Shown here piece by piece: positions 61,919 to 64,000 of a DNA stretch of 64,000 nucleotides. Made by a program: the position numbers and the translations under genes. The DNA comes from JAGNHN01 sp964590645 (GTDB lineage: Bacteria; Bacteroidota; Bacteroidia; Bacteroidales; JAGNHN01): positions 73,764 to 137,763 of the forward strand of contig CAZPYJ010000009.1 of assembly GCA_964590645.1 (NCBI GenBank), given 5' to 3'. The notes under the pieces were generated by a model, which worked only from the letters and a program-made list of their open reading frames with translations, did not search any database and was not told the origin of the DNA. The first letter of the stretch is position 1. The number at the start of each line of letters is the position of its first letter.

Positions 61919-63763
61919 TCAGGCCGCATCCTCTTCCAGGCGTAAGTTCTCGATGATGAACTGCTGTCGGTCGGGGGTGTTCTTGCCCATATAAAAGGAG
62001 AGCATTTCGGTGATGGAGGCATCCTTCCGCAGGATGACCGGATCAAGGCGGATCGACTTCCCGATGAAGTGCTTGAACTCATCCGGGGAAATCTCGCCCA
62101 GGCCTTTGAATCGTGTGATCTCCGGATTTCCGCCCAGCTTCTCCATCGCCCGCTGGCGCTCGCTTTCTGAATAGCAATACAAGGTCTCCTTCTTATTCCT
62201 GACGCGGAACAAGGGCGTTTGCAGAATATACAGGTGCCCGTGGCGTACCACATCCGGATAGAACTGAAGAAAGAAAGTGAGCAGCAACAGCCGGATATGC
62301 ATCCCGTCCACATCGGCATCCGTGGCAACCACAATGTTGTTGTAACGCAGGTTTTCTACGCCTTCTTCGATATTCAGGGCCGATTGAAGAAGATTGAACT
62401 CTTCATTCTGATAGACGATCTTTTTGCTCAGGCCATAAGAATTCAGGGGCTTGCCCTTCAGGCTGAACACCGCCTGGGTATTCACATCCCGGCTCTTGGT
62501 GATGGATCCGGAGGCACTGTCGCCCTCGGTGATAAACAAGGTGGTTTCCAGCCGGCGCTCGTGATTGTCCCCGTAGTGGATGCGGCAGTCGCGCAGTTTT
62601 TTGTTGTGCAGGCTGGCTTTCTTCACGCTCTCCCGGGCGAGCTTTTTGATGCCGGCCATCTCCTTGCGCTCTTTTTCCGACTGAAGAATCTTGCGATACA
62701 GCGCTTCGGCGGTCTCAGGGTGTATGTGGAGGTAGTTATCCAGGTTGCGCTTGATGATGTCATTCACATAGTTGCGGATGGTTTGCCCGTCAGGCTCTAT
62801 GTGTTGACTGCCCAGTTTGGTTTTGGTCTGGGATTCGAAGATGGGCTCCGTCACTTTGATGCTGATGGCTGCGATGATGGAAGCCTTGACGTCGGCAGCG
62901 TCAAATTCTTTGTTGTAAAATTCCCGTATGGTTTTTACCAGGGCTTCGCGGAAGGCAGCCTGGTGTGTGCCGCCCTGGGTCGTGTGCTGGCCGTTGACAA
63001 AAGAATAATACTCTTCGCCGTACTGCTTGCCGGAGTGGGTAAAGGCGCATTCAAAATCTTCTTCCCGGATATGGATGACAGGGTAGAGCAGGTCGTTGTT
63101 GCCCCCGTTGATGTTGTGCATCAGCAAATCGAGGAGGCCGTTCTTCGCCTGGAATTTTTGTCCGTTGAAGTGAATGACGAGCCCGTTGTTCAGGAAGGCA
63201 TAGTTCCACAGTTGCTTCTCGATATAGTCCGGAATATAATGATATTGCCCGAAAATGGCCGGGTCGGGGGTGAAGCTGATCAGGGTACCATCGGGCTCAC
63301 CGGATTCTTGAATGGGATGATCGCTGATGATTTCTCCTCCGGCATATTCCACGATCTTGGTTTTGCCTTCGCGAATGGATTGCGCCCGGAAATAGGAGGA
63401 GAGCGCATTCACCGCTTTCGAGCCCACGCCGTTCAGGCCCACTGCTTTCTTGAAAACCTTGGAGTCGTATTTGGCGCCGGTATTGATTTTTGAAACACAG
63501 TCGATGACCTTTCCAAGGGGCATTCCCCGGCCGTAATCGCGTATACTGATACTGGGGGCCTCCAGTCTGATCTCGATTTTTTTTCCGTATCCCATCACAA
63601 ACTCATCGATGGCATTGTCGATGATTTCCTTGATCAGGACGTAAATGCCATCATCCTGGGAAGCTCCGTCCCCCAGTTTGCCAATGTACATCCCGGGACG
63701 CAGCCGAATGTGTTCTTTCCAGTCGAGCGACCGGATGCTGTCGTCAGTATATTGTTCGGTCAT
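61919..63763 (-). CDS. parE: DNA topoisomerase IV subunit B (ParE)
   Basis: The ATPase subunit that pairs with ParC to decatenate chromosomes. 614 residues from the ATG at 63763. The GHKL ATP-binding part has RPGMYIGKLGD, EIIDNAIDEF, RDYGRGMPLGK and GVGSKAVNAL. The TOPRIM metal site is ITEGDSASGS and TDADVDGMHIRLLLLTFF. The frame extends 14 codons upstream to 63805, but the -7 promoter box (63783-63790) falls inside that extension, so the inner ATG is used with a leader of only about 15 bases. The subunit is shorter at its N-terminus than many GyrB proteins and lacks the GyrB insert, which supports ParE. The parC gene is about 58 kb away near the other end of the window. Confidence 0.94.
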   Translation of the reverse strand: MTEQYTDDSIRSLDWKEHIRLRPGMYIGKLGDGASQDDGIYVLIKEIIDNAIDEFVMGYGKKIEIRLEAPSISIRDYGRGMPLGKVIDCVSKINTGAKYDSKVFKKAVGLNGVGSKAVNALSSYFRAQSIREGKTKIVEYAGGEIISDHPIQESGEPDGTLISFTPDPAIFGQYHYIPDYIEKQLWNYAFLNNGLVIHFNGQKFQAKNGLLDLLMHNINGGNNDLLYPVIHIREEDFECAFTHSGKQYGEEYYSFVNGQHTTQGGTHQAAFREALVKTIREFYNKEFDAADVKASIIAAISIKVTEPIFESQTKTKLGSQHIEPDGQTIRNYVNDIIKRNLDNYLHIHPETAEALYRKILQSEKERKEMAGIKKLARESVKKASLHNKKLRDCRIHYGDNHERRLETTLFITEGDSASGSITKSRDVNTQAVFSLKGKPLNSYGLSKKIVYQNEEFNLLQSALNIEEGVENLRYNNIVVATDADVDGMHIRLLLLTFFLQFYPDVVRHGHLYILQTPLFRVRNKKETLYCYSESERQRAMEKLGGNPEITRFKGLGEISPDEFKHFIGKSIRLDPVILRKDASITEMLSFYMGKNTPDRQQFIIENLRLEEDAA

Positions 63764-63782
63764 AGTTTTATCCAATCCGCTG

Positions 63783-63790
63783 CAAAAGTA
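63783..63790 (-). promoter_or_regulatory. -7 box of the parE promoter
   Basis: TACTTTTG on the minus strand matches TAnnTTTG and ends 19 bases before the parE ATG. A TTG lies 23 bases further upstream (63816-63814), at the long end of the usual spacing. Confidence 0.5.
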
Positions 63791-63860
63791 GCGGAAAGCG
63801 TGCAAATGCAGGACAATTCACACCTCCTACTTATCAAGAAATCCCGGGGATTTATGCACG

Positions 63861-64000
63861 GGGGCGTCGGCGTCCCTTTTTTCCAGGGTGTCGTCGTCCC
63901 TTTTGGACCGGGGTGTCATTTCCCCCGCACTCATCCTCATCCTCATCCTCTTCCTCTTCCTCTTCCTCTTCCTCTTCCTCTTCCTCTTCCTCTTCCTCTT
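63861..64000 (+). repeat. 25-base imperfect repeats and CTCATC/CTTCCT hexamer array at the right edge
   Basis: About two and a half imperfect copies of a 25-base unit around GTCGTCCCTTTTGGACCG (63861-63918) are followed by CTCATC hexamers and then CTTCCT hexamers running off the window (about 63930-64000). In reverse complement the latter is GGAAGA, the hexamer that also fills the parC tail. Confidence 0.85.

Overview
The window looks like a piece of a Bacteroidota chromosome, probably a Saprospiria- or Bacteroidales-like lineage; the exact order cannot be told from the sequence alone. The reasons are: six large secreted proteins that carry type IX secretion (T9SS) type A C-terminal sorting domains; promoters of the Bacteroidota form (TTTG, about 19 bases, TAnnTTTG) instead of -35/-10 boxes; start codons without Shine-Dalgarno sequences; and family-typical genes such as a ParC/ParE pair, TamB next to tsaD, a bifunctional RibBA and an AddAB-like helicase/nuclease pair. 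No insertion sequence, CRISPR array, rRNA or prophage is seen.

Layout. 1-11.1 kb holds core genes: the end of a BatA-type membrane protein, parC with a repeat-filled tail, an FprA-type flavodiiron protein, an unknown lipoprotein, tsaD and a divergent tamB-like gene. 11.1-22.9 kb holds ribBA, a small T9SS cargo, an AddA-like helicase-nuclease, a basic DNA-binding-like protein, and an apparent operon of sugar kinase/RapZ fusion, a 39-residue zinc-ribbon protein, a MurU-like nucleotidyltransferase and an AddB-like nuclease. 22.9-29.2 kb holds two exported proteins (a beta-propeller BNR protein and an M43 metalloprotease) that share a C-terminal cassette. 29.3-37.7 kb is an accessory stretch: a Memo-AMMECR1 fusion, a DUF5320-like mini protein, a flavin disulfide reductase, a four-helix-bundle (23S-IVS-type) gene between two mutually inverted 8-bp repeat arrays, a SOUL heme protein, a hipBA toxin-antitoxin pair, a T9SS cargo, a repeat field and tRNA-Asp.

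37.7-44.3 kb, on the minus strand, is the most interesting system: an octaheme tetrathionate-reductase-family cytochrome, a membrane cytochrome b, a double-rhodanese lipoprotein, two YeeE/YedE (thiosulfate transporter family) proteins, one of them fused to a rhodanese, a further membrane rhodanese and an NAD(P)-binding protein. Three of these proteins end in exactly Gly-Gly-Cys, and two of the rhodanese domains have serine where the catalytic cysteine should be. I read this as a sulfane-sulfur capture, relay and import or respiration system that uses a C-terminal cysteine arm, comparable in idea to SoxY but apparently different in its parts.

44.7-61.8 kb is taken up by two giant T9SS proteins (2585 and about 3106 residues) that share a dockerin, cohesin-like and sorting-domain tail. 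The second also starts with a cohesin-like domain and carries seven CARDB repeats and a collagen-like/glycine-rich stretch. The window closes with parE and simple repeats.
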